This document shows, piece by piece, positions 8,852 through 16,581 of a stretch of DNA of 64,000 bases (the stretch's first letter is position 1; each line of letters begins with the position of its first letter). Under the pieces are notes generated by a model, which saw nothing but the letters and a program-made list of their open reading frames with translations, did no database searches and was not told the DNA's origin. Both the position numbers and the translations under genes were made by a program. This stretch comes from Flagellimonas amphidinii. GTDB taxonomy: Bacteria > Bacteroidota > Bacteroidia > Flavobacteriales > Flavobacteriaceae. The stretch lies in the NCBI RefSeq assembly GCF_013090115.1, contig NZ_JABFNN010000030.1, positions 62,001-126,000 on the forward strand. Direction: 5' to 3'.

Positions 8852-9553
8852 ATGATCAACAAGAAAGTCAATACTGTTGAAGAAGCCGTAAAAGGGGTGA
8901 AAAATGGAATGACGTTTATGCTTGGTGGATTTGGATTGTGCGGTATCCCAGAAAATGCCATTGCCGAACTGGTCAAGTTGGGGGTAAAGGATATTACTTG
9001 TATATCCAATAATGCGGGAGTTGATGATTTTGGATTAGGACTCCTCTTGCAGCAACATCAAATTAAAAAAATGATTTCCTCTTACGTAGGTGAAAATGAT
9101 GAGTTTGAACGCCAAATGTTGAGCGGAGAACTGGAAGTGGAACTAACACCTCAGGGAACTTTGGCAGAAAAGTGTAGAGCTGCCCAAGCAGGTTTTCCAG
9201 CCTTTTATACCCCAGCAGGTTATGGTACCGAGGTGGCCGAAGGAAAAGAAACTCGAGAATTTGACGGAAAGATGTATGTATTGGAACCAGCCTATAAAGC
9301 TGATTTTTCTTTTGTGAAAGCTTGGAAAGGGGACGAAGCAGGGAATTTGATATTCAAAGGAACAGCTCGCAATTTTAATCCTTGTATGTGCGGTGCGGCT
9401 AACATAACCGTAGCTGAAGTAGAAGAACTTTTACCAGCAGGAAGCTTAAACCCAAATGAAATTCATGTCCCGGGAATATTTGTGCAGCGTATTTTCCAAG
9501 GAGATCATTATGAAAAACGAATAGAACAAAGAACCGTTCGTCAACATAGTTGA
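8852..9553 (+). CDS. scoA: Succinyl-CoA:3-ketoacid CoA-transferase, subunit A
   Basis: 233 residues. With subunit B it moves CoA between succinyl-CoA and acetoacetate in ketone-body and branched-chain catabolism. Family blocks include the N-terminal [41 protein letters not shown] [18 protein letters not shown], and the C-terminal [12 protein letters not shown]. Length is normal for subunit A. Unusually, subunit B does not follow directly: a four-helix-bundle gene of 354 bp lies between them. The stop at 9551-9553 overlaps the left outer arm (GTTGATT) of the repeats that bound that insert. Both subunits are intact, so the enzyme should still form. Confidence 0.93.
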   Translation: MINKKVNTVEEAVKGVKNGMTFMLGGFGLCGIPENAIAELVKLGVKDITCISNNAGVDDFGLGLLLQQHQIKKMISSYVGENDEFERQMLSGELEVELTPQGTLAEKCRAAQAGFPAFYTPAGYGTEVAEGKETREFDGKMYVLEPAYKADFSFVKAWKGDEAGNLIFKGTARNFNPCMCGAANITVAEVEELLPAGSLNPNEIHVPGIFVQRIFQGDHYEKRIEQRTVRQHS

Positions 9554-9563
9554 TTAATTTTCA

Positions 9564-9955
9564 ATTTGAATATTTGAAGATGAAATGAGGGATGATAAGG
9601 AGAATCTAATTGTAAATCTAACCTATGAGTATGCTCTTAAGATTATAAAATTTTCAGAGGAATTACGTTTATTAAAAAAGTTTGAAATGGCTTCTCAAAT
9701 TTTTAGGAGTGGAACTTCTATAGGGGCAAATATTCGTGAAGCTCAGAATGCTGAAAGTAAGGCAGACTTTATACACAAGTTTAAAATATCTGCAAAGGAA
9801 TCAGATGAATTGGAATACTGGTTGGATTTATGTAATGAATCAGAATTTTACCCATCTCCAGATGAAGGGCTACTGAAGGATTTGCAAACAATAATAAAAA
9901 TAATAAGCAAAATTATCTCTTCTTCTAAGAAGCGATAATTTTCAAATTTTCAAAT
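9564..9955. mobile_element. Inverted-repeat-bounded cassette inserted between scoA and scoB
   Basis: The four-helix-bundle gene is bracketed by ATTTGAATATTTGAA (9564-9578) and TTCAAATTTTCAAAT (9941-9955), which are complementary at 14 of 15 positions. GTTGATT at 9549 on the left and AATCAAC at 9953 on the right extend the pairing after a 9-nt offset. In mRNA the ends would form a stem, the same arrangement as intervening sequences in bacterial 23S rRNA, whose encoded proteins belong to this family. Mobility is an inference; no target duplication was identified. Confidence 0.45.
9585..9938 (+). CDS. Four-helix-bundle protein of the 23S rRNA intervening-sequence (S23) family
   Basis: 117 residues, with family signature blocks ALKIIKFSEELR, ASQIFRSGTSIGANIREAQNAES and FIHKFKISAKESDELEYWLDLC. 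Such proteins are encoded in intervening sequences of 23S rRNA genes in some bacteria, and also occur singly in Bacteroidota genomes. A homologue, Avd, assists diversity-generating retroelements, but no reverse transcriptase is present here. The molecular role is unknown; Avd and S23 proteins form pentamers with a basic surface. It lies between two subunits of one enzyme, 31 bp after scoA and 34 bp before scoB, inside near-perfect inverted repeats, so it looks like a later insertion into the operon. Confidence 0.85.
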   Translation: MRDDKENLIVNLTYEYALKIIKFSEELRLLKKFEMASQIFRSGTSIGANIREAQNAESKADFIHKFKISAKESDELEYWLDLCNESEFYPSPDEGLLKDLQTIIKIISKIISSSKKR

Positions 9956-9972
9956 CAACATATTGCTAAATT

Positions 9973-10626
9973 ATGTTAGATAAAAACGGAATCGCAAAGC
10001 GAATCGCAAGAGAGGTTAAAGATGGTTACTATGTAAATTTAGGGATTGGAATACCCACTTTGGTGGCCAATTTTGTGCGTGAAGATATCAGTGTGGAGTT
10101 TCAAAGTGAAAATGGAGTCCTAGGAATGGGTCCATTCCCTTTTGAAGGAGAAGAGGACGCCGATATCATCAATGCCGGCAAACAGACCATTACAACGCTT
10201 CCAGGTGCTTCTTTTTTTGATTCTGCCATGAGCTTTGGCATGATTAGGGGAAAACATGTGGACCTTACCATTTTAGGTGCTATGGAAGTAGCAGAAAACG
10301 GTGATATTGCCAACTGGAAAATTCCCGGAAAGATGGTTAAAGGAATGGGAGGTGCCATGGATTTAGTAGCTTCAGCAGAAAATATTATTGTGGCGATGAT
10401 GCATACCAACAAGGTTGGTCAATCCAAATTACTCAAAAAATGTACACTACCGTTGACCGGAGTGGGCTGCGTTAAAAAAATCGTGACCAATCTTGCTGTA
10501 TTGGAAGTAACTTCAGAGGGGTTTCAATTGCTCGAACGTGCCCCTGGAGTTTCAGTCGATGACATTGTTAAAGCAACAGAGGGAGCGTTGATTGTAGAGG
10601 GGGAAATTCCAGAAATGAATATTTAG
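9973..10626 (+). CDS. scoB: Succinyl-CoA:3-ketoacid CoA-transferase, subunit B
   Basis: 217 residues. Subunit B carries the catalytic glutamate that forms the enzyme-CoA thioester. It is seen here as Glu46 in the family motif SENG, within [13 protein letters not shown]. Other blocks are [33 protein letters not shown] and [14 protein letters not shown]. Length is normal. It is separated from scoA by the four-helix-bundle cassette. Its ATG at 9973 is only 17 bp beyond the right inverted repeat, so the repeat probably lies in its ribosome-binding region and may affect translation. Confidence 0.93.
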   Translation: MLDKNGIAKRIAREVKDGYYVNLGIGIPTLVANFVREDISVEFQSENGVLGMGPFPFEGEEDADIINAGKQTITTLPGASFFDSAMSFGMIRGKHVDLTILGAMEVAENGDIANWKIPGKMVKGMGGAMDLVASAENIIVAMMHTNKVGQSKLLKKCTLPLTGVGCVKKIVTNLAVLEVTSEGFQLLERAPGVSVDDIVKATEGALIVEGEIPEMNI

Positions 10627-10647
10627 CAAATACCAATCAGTTTGTTT

Positions 10648-10677
10648 ACAACATTTATGTGGATGTTCACAACATTT
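10648..10677. repeat. Direct repeats ahead of a small promoter
   Basis: ACAACATTT occurs at 10648-10656 and again at 10669-10677, starts 21 bp apart, so both copies face the same side of the helix. They lie about 25-55 bp before the -7 box at 10703 and could bind an activator. The gap 10627-10943 otherwise holds only the small transcription unit described below. Confidence 0.4.
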
Positions 10678-10702
10678 TCTTTATTTGGTAATACGACGAT
10701 AT

Positions 10703-10710
10703 TATATTTG
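10703..10710 (+). promoter_or_regulatory. Probable -7 promoter element of the 35-codon gene
   Basis: TATATTTG is an exact TAnnTTTG match. A TTTG lies at 10684-10687, a 15-nt spacing that is shorter than usual. The predicted start of transcription is near 10717, giving a leader of about 40 nt before the small reading frame. Confidence 0.5.
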
Positions 10711-10758
10711 CTTTTATCGAATTTTTTACCCAAATTAACACCTTAAACAATTATCAAC

Positions 10759-10866
10759 ATGGCACCCGAACTAAACCACACAACTATGGATGAAAATGTA
10801 CAGATTTATAGAAACGATTTCTTCGCTGGATTTGTGCTTTTGATCAAAAAGCTTTTTATGCTTTAA
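10759..10866 (+). CDS. Possible 35-residue hydrophobic peptide
   Basis: ATG to TAA gives 35 residues. The first 20 are polar (MAPELNHTTMDENVQIYRND) and the last 15 hydrophobic with two lysines (FFAGFVLLIKKLFML), enough for a short membrane-inserting helix. It has its own promoter-like box (10703), upstream direct repeats and a strong terminator (10893-10922), so it forms a complete transcription unit. Possibilities are a small membrane peptide, a toxin-like peptide, or a chance frame in a small RNA. No homologue is recognised. The start is unsupported by any strong ribosome binding site, which is normal in this phylum. Confidence 0.4.
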   Translation: MAPELNHTTMDENVQIYRNDFFAGFVLLIKKLFML

Positions 10867-10892
10867 AAACCAACACTATCAAGAAAAGTTTG

Positions 10893-10922
10893 GAGCCTTG
10901 CATTTCGCAAGGCTCTTTTTTT
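10893..10922 (+). terminator. Rho-independent terminator of the small unit
   Basis: A perfect 9-bp stem GAGCCTTGC / GCAAGGCTC with loop ATTTC, followed by seven T. It closes the short transcription unit and isolates it from the GNAT gene that starts at 10944. Confidence 0.92.
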
Positions 10923-10943
10923 TGATATTTATACAAAAAAGAA

Positions 10944-11459
10944 ATGCCCTTGATTTTCAAACAATGCACACATTCAGATTTAGAAATTTTAGTGAAGGTT
11001 TCCAAGGAGACTTTCATCGTTGCATTTGAAAAAGATAATGACCCGGAGGATTTTAAGAATTACATTGAAAAGGCATTTAGTTATGCGCAGTTGCAGAACG
11101 AACTCGAAAATCCAGATACTTTTTTCTATTTCGCTTTTGATGAACAGCAGCTTGTGGGGTATTTTAAACTGAATATTGGGGAATCCCAAACTGATGTTTA
11201 TGATGAATTGTCTTTGGAGATTGAACGGATTTATGTTAGAGAACCTTTCCAAGGTAAAAAGTTTGGCAGCCAAATGTTGGGTGAAATACAAAAGTTGACC
11301 AAGGAAAAAAACAAAGCTTTCATTTGGTTGGGTGTATGGGAACATAACCTCAGTGCCATCCGATTTTATCAAAGGCACGGTTTTCAAAAATTTGGTGAAC
11401 ATCCCTATTATATCGGAACAGATAAACAGACCGATTGGTTGCTGCGTTTAGAGCTTTAA
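10944..11459 (+). CDS. GNAT-family N-acetyltransferase
   Basis: 171 residues. The GNAT fold is shown by the strand IERIYVREPFQGKKFGSQML, with the acetyl-CoA loop QGKKFG (R/Q-x-x-G-x-G/A-like), and the C-terminal blocks IWLGVWEHNLSAIRFYQRHGF and DWLLRLEL. It should transfer an acetyl group from acetyl-CoA to an amine. The substrate cannot be named; close family members acetylate protein N-termini, polyamines or aminoglycosides. The start is 22 bp after a terminator. Its 3' end overlaps the convergent 106-residue gene by 12 bp. Confidence 0.88.
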   Translation: MPLIFKQCTHSDLEILVKVSKETFIVAFEKDNDPEDFKNYIEKAFSYAQLQNELENPDTFFYFAFDEQQLVGYFKLNIGESQTDVYDELSLEIERIYVREPFQGKKFGSQMLGEIQKLTKEKNKAFIWLGVWEHNLSAIRFYQRHGFQKFGEHPYYIGTDKQTDWLLRLEL

Positions 11460-11768
11460 TAGCTTGTTCAGGAAGATCATATCGCCTTGGGCCTGCAACT
11501 TAAATGCAATTGAATTTTCAAATGCAGCATGTATAAGCAGCACAATGGCATTTGCATTGGTTTTTGTTAAACTATTGGTTCTATAGATAACATCCCTAAT
11601 AGTGGAAAAACTAACATTGCTTCTTATGGCAATGTTGGCATAGTCATCCTTGGTTACGTTTCTACGTAGAATTTCAGATAGTTGTTCGCTAATAGGTTTT
11701 CCGTAATCCTCTTCCAAGAAAACGTCTTCTCGACTTAGGGTTGTCCCAAAATTTTTCATTGTACCCAT
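11448..11768 (-). CDS. Small putative helix-turn-helix protein, divergent from an S24 repressor
   Basis: 106 residues (103 if the ATG at 11759 is used). The segment at about 43-85 (YANIAIRSNVSFSTIRDVIYRTNSLTK) reads like a Cro/XRE helix-turn-helix, with hydrophobic spacing I-A-x(5)-V-S-x(2)-T-I-x(2)-V. No family is recognised with certainty. It is divergent from the XRE/S24 gene, and the 143-bp space between them contains two identical operators. The layout resembles the cro/cI arrangement of temperate phages, but no other phage genes are present. It overlaps the GNAT gene end by 12 bp. Confidence 0.6.
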   Translation of the reverse strand: MGTMKNFGTTLSREDVFLEEDYGKPISEQLSEILRRNVTKDDYANIAIRSNVSFSTIRDVIYRTNSLTKTNANAIVLLIHAAFENSIAFKLQAQGDMIFLNKLLKL

Positions 11769-11799
11769 TTGAAATGTTTAAGGGTTTGCTAATATGTTA

Positions 11800-11828
11800 T
11801 TGGGGTCGGATCCTATTTTCTATATTTG
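11800..11828 (+). promoter_or_regulatory. Promoter of the XRE/S24 regulator
   Basis: TTG at 11800-11802 and TATATTTG at 11821-11828 are separated by 18 nt, an excellent Bacteroidota promoter. The predicted transcript starts near 11835, inside the first operator, so a bound repressor would block it. Confidence 0.6.
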
Positions 11829-11831
11829 GTT

Positions 11832-11846
11832 TGTAATCCAATTACA
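11832..11846. promoter_or_regulatory. Operator 1, TGTAAT-N3-ATTACA
   Basis: TGTAAT CCA ATTACA, a perfect dyad with a 3-bp centre, overlaps the predicted transcription start of the XRE/S24 gene. An identical dyad starts 50 bp further on. Confidence 0.65.
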
Positions 11847-11880
11847 GAAATATGTTGGATTGCTGCCTATCGCTAAAAAT

Positions 11881-11897
11881 GTGTAATAATATTACAC
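11881..11897. promoter_or_regulatory. Operator 2, TGTAAT-N3-ATTACA within a 17-bp palindrome
   Basis: GTGTAATAATATTACAC is palindromic over 17 bp and contains the same TGTAAT-N3-ATTACA as operator 1. It lies 15 bp before the regulator's ATG at 11912. The 50-bp period between the operators places them nearly in phase. Confidence 0.65.
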
Positions 11898-11911
11898 AAT
11901 ATAGTAATTTT

Positions 11912-12619
11912 ATGTACGCAATTAAACAATTAAGACGTAAAAAAAATATCAGTCAAACAGATTTGGCCAATGAAGTAGGAGTAAGTCTAAGAACCATACA
12001 GCTTTACGAAAGAAAGAATGCCAATATCCCAATTAAGAACTTAACCAAAATTGCTGAATTTTTTGAAATGACCATTGCAGAGTTATACCTGCACGAGGTG
12101 AATGATTTTGGAGAAAGTTATATAGGGAGAAAACCCTTTATCAAACATAAGAGTACCTTTTATCCTCTGGAGTACGGCAAATATTTGATCATGGCACCTT
12201 TGGTGCTTATGGAACAAAACAATGGCTACATTGCCAATTTAGGTGCAGAAAGTCCCAAAAAGAATCCATTTCAAACAGGATTTATCATTGATTTTTTGGA
12301 AGAGGGACCCTATACTGCTTTTGAAATCACTGGGGACTCTATGAATGACCATACTTTAGATGCAATTCCCAATAAAGCCATTGTTTTAGGAGTGAAGATA
12401 GATAAACATCAGTTTTCAAAAAAAAGAAACGGCATGTTTGATAAATCGTATATACTCATAAGTAAGAATAGGATTATCTGTAAACAGATTACACTGTATG
12501 ATGAGAAGCAAGGGACTATTCATTGTCGTAATCTGAACAAATCACCCGAGTACAAAGATTTTGAATTGGCTTTGGATGATATTCTCGAGGTTTTCAGGAT
12601 TGTAAAGAAGCAGGTTTAA
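11912..12619 (+). CDS. XRE-family regulator with LexA/S24-like C-terminal domain
   Basis: 235 residues from the ATG at 11912. The N-terminal helix-turn-helix (about 3-58; ISQTDLANEVGVSLRTIQLYER) is joined to an S24-type domain (about 120-230), where FEITGDSMND places the usual nucleophile at Ser143. This is the architecture of cI-like and other S24 repressors that can be inactivated by self-cleavage; no clear Ala-Gly cleavage site was identified, so cleavage is unproven. A 20-codon upstream extension is rejected because it would include operator 2. Two identical dyads and a promoter lie just upstream, so autoregulation is likely. The 3' end overlaps the convergent vsr-like gene by 26 bp. Confidence 0.85.
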   Translation: MYAIKQLRRKKNISQTDLANEVGVSLRTIQLYERKNANIPIKNLTKIAEFFEMTIAELYLHEVNDFGESYIGRKPFIKHKSTFYPLEYGKYLIMAPLVLMEQNNGYIANLGAESPKKNPFQTGFIIDFLEEGPYTAFEITGDSMNDHTLDAIPNKAIVLGVKIDKHQFSKKRNGMFDKSYILISKNRIICKQITLYDEKQGTIHCRNLNKSPEYKDFELALDDILEVFRIVKKQV

Positions 12620-13094
12620 CATTTTCCAAATGTTCCAGGACTTCCTCTAGACATGAGTCCAGAGATTTTTTAACCTCACTTTCCCAAAACCGAAAAACGG
12701 TATACCCCAATTCTTTAAGTCCGGCATTTACTTCTTGGTCCCGCTGAATGTTCCGTTCAATTTTAGGAATCCAAAATTCACGGTTGGACTTAATTTTATG
12801 CTTTCTTTCCTCCCAATTATGGCCATGCCAAAATTCGCCATCAATAAAAATGACCGTCCTGTATTTTTTTAGGGCAATATCTGGCTTTCCTATAAGTTTT
12901 TTGTAGTCTATGCGGTATCTATAACCAGCTTTCCATAAAGCTTTCCTAAACGCAAGTTCTGACTTTGTGTTCTTGCCTCGGATTTTGCCCATGATTTTAG
13001 AACGCTCCGGAGTAGTATAGAACCCAGATTCCTCATTGAATCGAGGTACTTTTATGCGTTCGGGATTATATTCTTTTTGTTTTTTGTCAGTCAT
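12594..13094 (-). CDS. vsr: Vsr-like very-short-patch-repair endonuclease
   Basis: 166 residues from the ATG at 13094 (a TTG lies three codons upstream). The Vsr fold is shown by TPERSKIMGKIRGKNTKSELAFRKALW, GKPDIALKKYRTVIFIDGEFWHGH and ERDxE-like NIQRDQEVNAGLKELGYTVFRFWE. Classical Vsr nicks 5' of T in T-G mismatches made by deamination of 5-methylcytosine. Two cysteines of the E. coli structural zinc site appear to be replaced here, by Trp in WHGHNW and by Ser in WESEV. No cytosine methyltransferase gene is adjacent. It overlaps the XRE/S24 gene end by 26 bp and the upstream gene by 8 bp. An alternative is a related restriction-like nuclease. Confidence 0.85.
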   Translation of the reverse strand: MTDKKQKEYNPERIKVPRFNEESGFYTTPERSKIMGKIRGKNTKSELAFRKALWKAGYRYRIDYKKLIGKPDIALKKYRTVIFIDGEFWHGHNWEERKHKIKSNREFWIPKIERNIQRDQEVNAGLKELGYTVFRFWESEVKKSLDSCLEEVLEHLENVKPASLQS

Positions 13095-13740
13095 AGGCTT
13101 CAAACAACACTACTAAATCATCTGCATGATTGTCAATATTGATGGTAAATCCATCACTGTTGAAAGATGTAAGACTGGCTGTGGTCAAACCAAGTAAATC
13201 CCCATTTTGGTTACCATATCTAATTCCAACACAATGGGAGCTTGAGGCATAACGTGAAATATCATTAATAGAATTTCCAGAACCCCCTACATAGATACTC
13301 TGCTGAACAATGGAACCCGAGTCATTTCTTGCAAATCCATTGCCAGTTCCGAAAGAATTGGGAAGGAATCGGTTATTGTTTCCAACAGCGTTATCTGAAT
13401 TTAAATTTAAAACTTCCACGTTGGCATGGGCAACAAAACTAATTTGAGATGGCTGAAAAGGTAAACCAGTTATGGTTTGGCTCCCAGTACCCGTAATAAT
13501 AAATACCCCAAAGTAAGCGCTGGAAGTATTTGGACTTGTAATTACCGTCCAAGTAGAACCGTCAAAGCGATATACATTGTCTGTATCTGTAGCATAGGCC
13601 ATAGCACCTTCTTGTGCATCTGTAATAGCTGTAATTTCGGTAAATGTAGCAGTGGGTAGTGTAAAAACAGAATTAGCATCAAGTTGCCCCTGTGCAGTTA
13701 TGAATGACAATAATAAGAATGAAACAAGTAAATTTTTCAT
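13087..13740 (-). CDS. Secreted protein with a tail-fibre-like segment
   Basis: 217 residues from the ATG at 13740, where a signal peptide starts (MKNLLVSFLLLSFITAQGQ). The stretch ITAITDAQEGAMAYATD and VYRFDGSTWTVI resembles repeats found in phage tail-fibre-like and flavobacterial surface proteins. The remainder is Gly/Ser/Asn-rich and beta-like (TGTGSQTITGLPFQPSQISF). No enzyme motif is seen. Its end overlaps the vsr start by 8 bp, so both may be made from one message. A surface or adhesion role is a guess from composition. Confidence 0.7.
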   Translation of the reverse strand: MKNLLVSFLLLSFITAQGQLDANSVFTLPTATFTEITAITDAQEGAMAYATDTDNVYRFDGSTWTVITSPNTSSAYFGVFIITGTGSQTITGLPFQPSQISFVAHANVEVLNLNSDNAVGNNNRFLPNSFGTGNGFARNDSGSIVQQSIYVGGSGNSINDISRYASSSHCVGIRYGNQNGDLLGLTTASLTSFNSDGFTINIDNHADDLVVLFEAYD

Positions 13741-13770
13741 AGCTAAGAAGGTAAGTAATGTCATAAAATT

Positions 13771-13801
13771 AAAAAACCTGCCAAAATTTTGACAGGTTTT
13801 T
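13771..13801 (-). terminator. Terminator of the sdh operon
   Basis: Read on the minus strand, AAAACCTGTCAAAA pairs with TTTTGGCAGGTTTT (one U-G pair), followed by T. It lies 21 bp after the sdhB stop. The A-rich opposite side may also serve transcription from the other direction. Confidence 0.75.
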
Positions 13802-13822
13802 CGATATAATCCTTGGTGCTGG

Positions 13823-14569
13823 TTAACCCTTAATACTGGCTGAAAGGTATTCCCTGTTCATTCTGGCAATATTCGTCAAAGAGATTCCTTTAGGACATTC
13901 CACTTCGCAAGCCCCAGTGTTCGTACAGTTTCCAAAACCTTCCAAATCCATTTGGCGAACCATGTTCTGGACCCTATCAACAGCTTCAACCTGACCTTGT
14001 GGTAACAAGGCAAATTGAGAAACTTTGGCTGAGGTAAACAACATGGCACTGGCATTCTTGCAAGCAGCTACACAAGCCCCACAACCAATGCAAGTTGCAG
14101 CATCCATAGCTTCATCGGCTGCATGTTTGCTGATAGGAATGGCGTTGGCATCAATAGTATTTCCGGATGTGTTAACAGAAATATATCCTCCAGCTTGCTG
14201 AATTCTGTCAAATGCACTTCTATCCACAATCAAATCCTTGATAACGGGGAAAGCTTTGGCTCGGAAAGGTTCAATAACAATGGTATCTCCATCATTGAAC
14301 TTTCGCATATGCAATTGGCAAGTAGTGATAAGTCTATCTGGCCCATGAGGCTCACCATTGATTTGCAAAGAACAAGTTCCGCAAATACCTTCCCTACAAT
14401 CATGATCAAACTCCACAGGTTCTTCACCTTTAGAGATCAGTTCCTCATTAAGGATATCCAACATCTCTAGAAAAGACATGTCCCCTTCAACACCATCTAA
14501 GGTATAATCTACTATTTGACCTTTGGACTCCGCGTCCTTTTGACGCCATATTTTTAGATATAATTTCAT
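13823..14569 (-). CDS. sdhB: Succinate dehydrogenase/fumarate reductase iron-sulfur subunit
   Basis: 248 residues. It passes electrons from the flavoprotein to the membrane cytochrome b. The [2Fe-2S] domain has [16 protein letters not shown] and a later Cys in ITTCQLHM. The [4Fe-4S] and [3Fe-4S] sites are [13 protein letters not shown] and [16 protein letters not shown]. All cluster ligands are present. It is last in sdhC-sdhA-sdhB, 6 bp after sdhA, and followed by a terminator. The three-gene form with one membrane subunit fits the Bacteroidota menaquinone enzyme, which may work as dehydrogenase or fumarate reductase. Confidence 0.96.
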   Translation of the reverse strand: MKLYLKIWRQKDAESKGQIVDYTLDGVEGDMSFLEMLDILNEELISKGEEPVEFDHDCREGICGTCSLQINGEPHGPDRLITTCQLHMRKFNDGDTIVIEPFRAKAFPVIKDLIVDRSAFDRIQQAGGYISVNTSGNTIDANAIPISKHAADEAMDAATCIGCGACVAACKNASAMLFTSAKVSQFALLPQGQVEAVDRVQNMVRQMDLEGFGNCTNTGACEVECPKGISLTNIARMNREYLSASIKG

Positions 14570-14575
14570 AGCTTT

Positions 14576-16579
14576 TTATTTGTAGGATCGTGTCTTCAGT
14601 TCTATGTTCTCGTAAACCAAATCTTCTTTGTGTAATTCGGCATCTTTTGGTTCTCCTTTGTATTCCCAAGCAGAAACAAATTTGAAGTTTTTATCATCTC
14701 TGAGCGCTTCTCCTTCTTCAGTTTGATATTCTTCACGGAAATGTCCTCCGCAGGATTCATTTCTTAGCAAAGCATCTTTGGCGAACAACTCTCCAAGTTC
14801 CAAGAAGTCGGCAACCCTTCCGGCTTTTTCCAGTTCTTGGTTTTTGGATTCGGCAGTTCCCGGAATCTTAACGTTTTCCCAGAAGTCTTTGCGCAGCTCG
14901 GAAATTTCTTTGATGGCTTCTTCCAAATCTTTGGCGTTTCTGGCCATCCCACATTTGTTCCACATGATTTTGCCCAGTTTCTTGTGATAATAATCCACAG
15001 AGTGGATTCCAGTTCCGGACATCAATTTTTCCAATCGTTCCTTTACTTCTTTTTCCACAGCCTCAAACTCTTCAGTATCTGTTGAGATTGGACCGGTACG
15101 GATATCATCGGCCAATTGGTGTCCGATGGTATACGGCAGTACAAAATAACCATCAGCCAAGCCTTGCATCAATGCAGAAGCCCCCAAGCGGTTGGCGCCA
15201 TGGTCACTAAAGTTGGCTTCTCCAGCAGCATAGCAACCAGGGATAGTGGTTTGTAGATTGTAATCAACCCAAAGCCCGCCCATGGTGTAGTGCACCGCTG
15301 GATAGATCATCATTGGGGTTTTGTATGGATTTTCGTCCACAATTTTTTCATACATCTGAAAGAGGTTGCCATATTTGGCTTCGATGACCTCTTCACCCAA
15401 CTTTATGATGGTGGCTTCGTCTGGGTTTTTCATTCCAGAAGTCAATGCCTTTTCTTTTCCATAGCGATGGATGGCAGATGCAAAGTCCAAGAAAACAGCT
15501 TCACCAGTTTTATTTACTCCAAAACCAGCATCACAACGTTCCTTGGCCGCCCTTGATGCAACATCTCGAGGCACCAAGTTACCAAAGGCAGGATACCTTC
15601 TTTCTAAATAATAATCACGTTCTTCTTCAGAGAGTTGCGTAGGTTTCAATTTTCCTTCTCTGATGGCGATGGCATCTTCTTTTCGTTTTGGCACCCAAAT
15701 TCGACCATCATTCCTCAAGGATTCTGACATCAAGGTCAATTTAGATTGATGCTCTCCAGAAACGGGAATACAAGTAGGATGGATTTGCGTAAAGCATGGA
15801 TTGGCAAAGAAAGCTCCTCTTCGGTGTGCTTTCCAAGCAGCAGTTACGTTACTTCCCATAGCATTGGTTGATAGGAAGAACACATTGCCATAGCCACCGG
15901 TTGCCAAAACCACGGCATGAGCACCATGTCTTTCAATTTCGCCGGTAACTAAATTCCTTGCAATGATTCCGCGTGCTTTTCCACCGACCAAAACAATATC
16001 CAACATCTCATGACGGTTGTGGGCTTGTATTTTTCCACGGTTGATTTGTCGATTCATTGCAGAATATGCTCCCAACAACAATTGTTGTCCCGTTTGACCT
16101 TTGGCATAAAAAGTTCTGGAAACCAACACCCCTCCAAAGGAACGGTTATCTAAAAGGCCACCATACTCCCTAGCAAAGGGTACGCCTTGGGCAACACATT
16201 GGTCAATGATATTCCCTGATACCTCGGCCAATCGATAGACATTGGCTTCTCTGGAGCGGTAATCCCCTCCTTTGATAGTATCGTAGAAAAGGCGGTAATC
16301 ACTATCACCATCACCTTGATAGTTTTTAGAGGCATTGATACCTCCTTGTGCTGCAATCGAGTGTGCACGTCTTGGAGAATCTTGATAGCAGAATGTCTTA
16401 ACATTGTAACCGAGTTCTGCCAATGTAGCTGCTGCGGCCCCACCTGCCAAACCAGTACCCACAACAATAATATCTATATTTCTTTTGTTGGCTGGATTAA
16501 CAAGGTTTATTTCGTTCTTATGTTTGGTCCATTTATCGGCCAATGGGCCAGATGGAATTTTAGAATCCAATATTGCCAT
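14576..16579 (-). CDS. sdhA: Succinate dehydrogenase/fumarate reductase flavoprotein subunit
   Basis: 667 residues. It binds FAD covalently and oxidises succinate (or reduces fumarate). The FAD-binding site [17 protein letters not shown] is near residue 42. The flavinylation region is [24 protein letters not shown]. Substrate-site segments are [29 protein letters not shown], and [36 protein letters not shown] is the FAD C-terminal clamp. It lies 2 bp after sdhC and 6 bp before sdhB. It belongs to the larger Bacteroidota/epsilon type rather than the mitochondrial type. Confidence 0.96.
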   Translation of the reverse strand: MAILDSKIPSGPLADKWTKHKNEINLVNPANKRNIDIIVVGTGLAGGAAAATLAELGYNVKTFCYQDSPRRAHSIAAQGGINASKNYQGDGDSDYRLFYDTIKGGDYRSREANVYRLAEVSGNIIDQCVAQGVPFAREYGGLLDNRSFGGVLVSRTFYAKGQTGQQLLLGAYSAMNRQINRGKIQAHNRHEMLDIVLVGGKARGIIARNLVTGEIERHGAHAVVLATGGYGNVFFLSTNAMGSNVTAAWKAHRRGAFFANPCFTQIHPTCIPVSGEHQSKLTLMSESLRNDGRIWVPKRKEDAIAIREGKLKPTQLSEEERDYYLERRYPAFGNLVPRDVASRAAKERCDAGFGVNKTGEAVFLDFASAIHRYGKEKALTSGMKNPDEATIIKLGEEVIEAKYGNLFQMYEKIVDENPYKTPMMIYPAVHYTMGGLWVDYNLQTTIPGCYAAGEANFSDHGANRLGASALMQGLADGYFVLPYTIGHQLADDIRTGPISTDTEEFEAVEKEVKERLEKLMSGTGIHSVDYYHKKLGKIMWNKCGMARNAKDLEEAIKEISELRKDFWENVKIPGTAESKNQELEKAGRVADFLELGELFAKDALLRNESCGGHFREEYQTEEGEALRDDKNFKFVSAWEYKGEPKDAELHKEDLVYENIELKTRSYK

Positions 16580-16581
16580 AA

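Noticed and set aside
9585..9938. Avd accessory gene of a diversity-generating retroelement
   Set aside because: The protein fold is similar, but no reverse transcriptase, template repeat or variable repeat is present nearby.
11448..13740. Intact prophage
   Set aside because: Only a switch-like gene pair, a nuclease and a tail-fibre-like protein are present; no integrase, capsid, terminase or attachment repeats.
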